NCBI GenBank assembly: GCA_964592815.1
Contig: CAZQGE010000069.1
Location: 1-5,802 of the forward strand
Direction: 5' to 3'
Length of the DNA stretch: 5,802 nt
DNA from: CAZQGE01 sp964592815
GTDB taxonomy: Bacteria > Bacillota > Clostridia > Christensenellales > CAG-917
The number at the start of each line of letters is the position of its first letter. The stretch's first letter is position 1. Both the position numbers and the translations under genes were made by a program. This document shows, piece by piece, positions 5,413 through 5,802 of this stretch. The notes beneath the pieces were generated by a model. The model had not been told where the DNA came from. It searched no databases and saw only the letters and a list, made by a program, of their open reading frames with translations.

Positions 5413-5802
5413 ATGGTAAAACATAAAATTGCATTGGACGTCGGTGACGTTAGAATTGGCGTGGCTGTAAGTGATTTGTTAGGTTTGACAGCAAACCCGC
5501 GTGAGACTTACGTCAGAAAAAAGGATGATATTGACGCGGATATTGATTATTTTTGCAACTATGCACAAAAAGAGGACGCCGATGCTTTTGTTTTAGGACT
5601 TCCTAAAAATATGGACGGTACTGAAGGCGATAGGGCGGAAATTACTCGGAAATTCGGTGATGCATTGTCGCTTAAAAGCGGACTTCCTATCTTTTATCAA
5701 GACGAGAGACTTACAACTGTTTCTGCCGAACGTCTTTTAATTGACGCGGACGTGCGACGCGATAAGCGAAAAAAAGTAATTGACAAAGTTGCCGCTACCA
5801 TA
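5413..5802 (+). CDS. ruvX: RuvX/YqgF family RNase H-fold nuclease (16S rRNA 5'-end processing), 3' end missing
   Basis: An uninterrupted frame of 130 codons runs from ATG 5413 to the window edge. The family is usually about 135-150 residues, so only a short C-terminal piece is missing. Family hallmarks are the N-terminal LDVGDVRIGVAVSD (8-21), LGLPKNMDGTEG (61-72), DERLTT (97-102) and a basic segment RRDKRKKVIDKVAA (115-128). The acidic residues D9, D97/E98 and D124 are the likely metal-binding catalytic positions of the RNase H-like fold. Members are called putative Holliday-junction resolvases, but in E. coli YqgF is needed for maturation of the 16S rRNA 5' end; the protein acts in the cytoplasm. 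Valine at position 13 replaces the frequent lysine of GDKRIG, and nothing suggests inactivation. In many Firmicutes ruvX follows alaS and ireB (yrzL); here the upstream neighbour is the ABC permease gene, across 245 bp. Confidence 0.94.
   Translation, partial: MVKHKIALDVGDVRIGVAVSDLLGLTANPRETYVRKKDDIDADIDYFCNYAQKEDADAFVLGLPKNMDGTEGDRAEITRKFGDALSLKSGLPIFYQDERLTTVSAERLLIDADVRRDKRKKVIDKVAATI

Noticed and set aside
1..5802. CRISPR array, tRNA, rRNA, insertion sequence, attachment site or prophage genes
   Set aside because: By reading both strands I found no spaced identical repeats, no tRNA-like cloverleaf, no terminal inverted repeats with a transposase, and no recombinase. The window reads as ordinary chromosomal core and flanking DNA.

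Overview
The window looks like chromosomal DNA of an AT-rich, low-GC, endospore-forming member of the Firmicutes (Bacillota), most likely Clostridia. The evidence is two sporulation genes (the 3' part of spoVAE and a complete yunB), clostridial-style RarA and RuvX sequences, strong purine-rich ribosome-binding sites, and A/T-dominated intergenic DNA. I see no rRNA, tRNA, CRISPR array, insertion sequence, integrase or phage gene.

Layout. (1) 1-278, plus strand: C-terminal 91 residues of SpoVAE, cut by the left window edge. (2) 279-447: AT-rich convergent spacer. (3) 448-1116, minus strand: yunB, a sporulation protein with one N-terminal membrane anchor. (4) 1117-1357: divergent intergenic region with weak promoter candidates facing both ways. 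(5) 1358-2659, plus strand: rarA (mgsA/yrvN), a AAA+ replication-fork maintenance ATPase. (6) 2688-3437 and 3434-5167, plus strand: an ABC ATPase and a large polytopic permease whose genes overlap by 4 bp. They start 28 bp after rarA and are probably read through from it. (7) 5168-5412: AT-rich spacer. (8) 5413-5802, plus strand: ruvX (yqgF), cut by the right window edge a few residues before its expected end.

How the genes relate. SpoVAE belongs to the SpoVA system that moves Ca-dipicolinate across the inner spore membrane. YunB is a poorly understood sporulation membrane protein, so the left third is sporulation-related. RarA and RuvX are housekeeping genome-maintenance and RNA-processing factors. 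The ABC pair forms one self-contained putative exporter with unknown substrate.

I did not find a convincing undescribed system. The points most worth a second look are a mother-cell-sigma-like promoter so close to yunB that the transcript could be leaderless, the apparent two-fold internal repeat of the permease, and the tight rarA-exporter arrangement.
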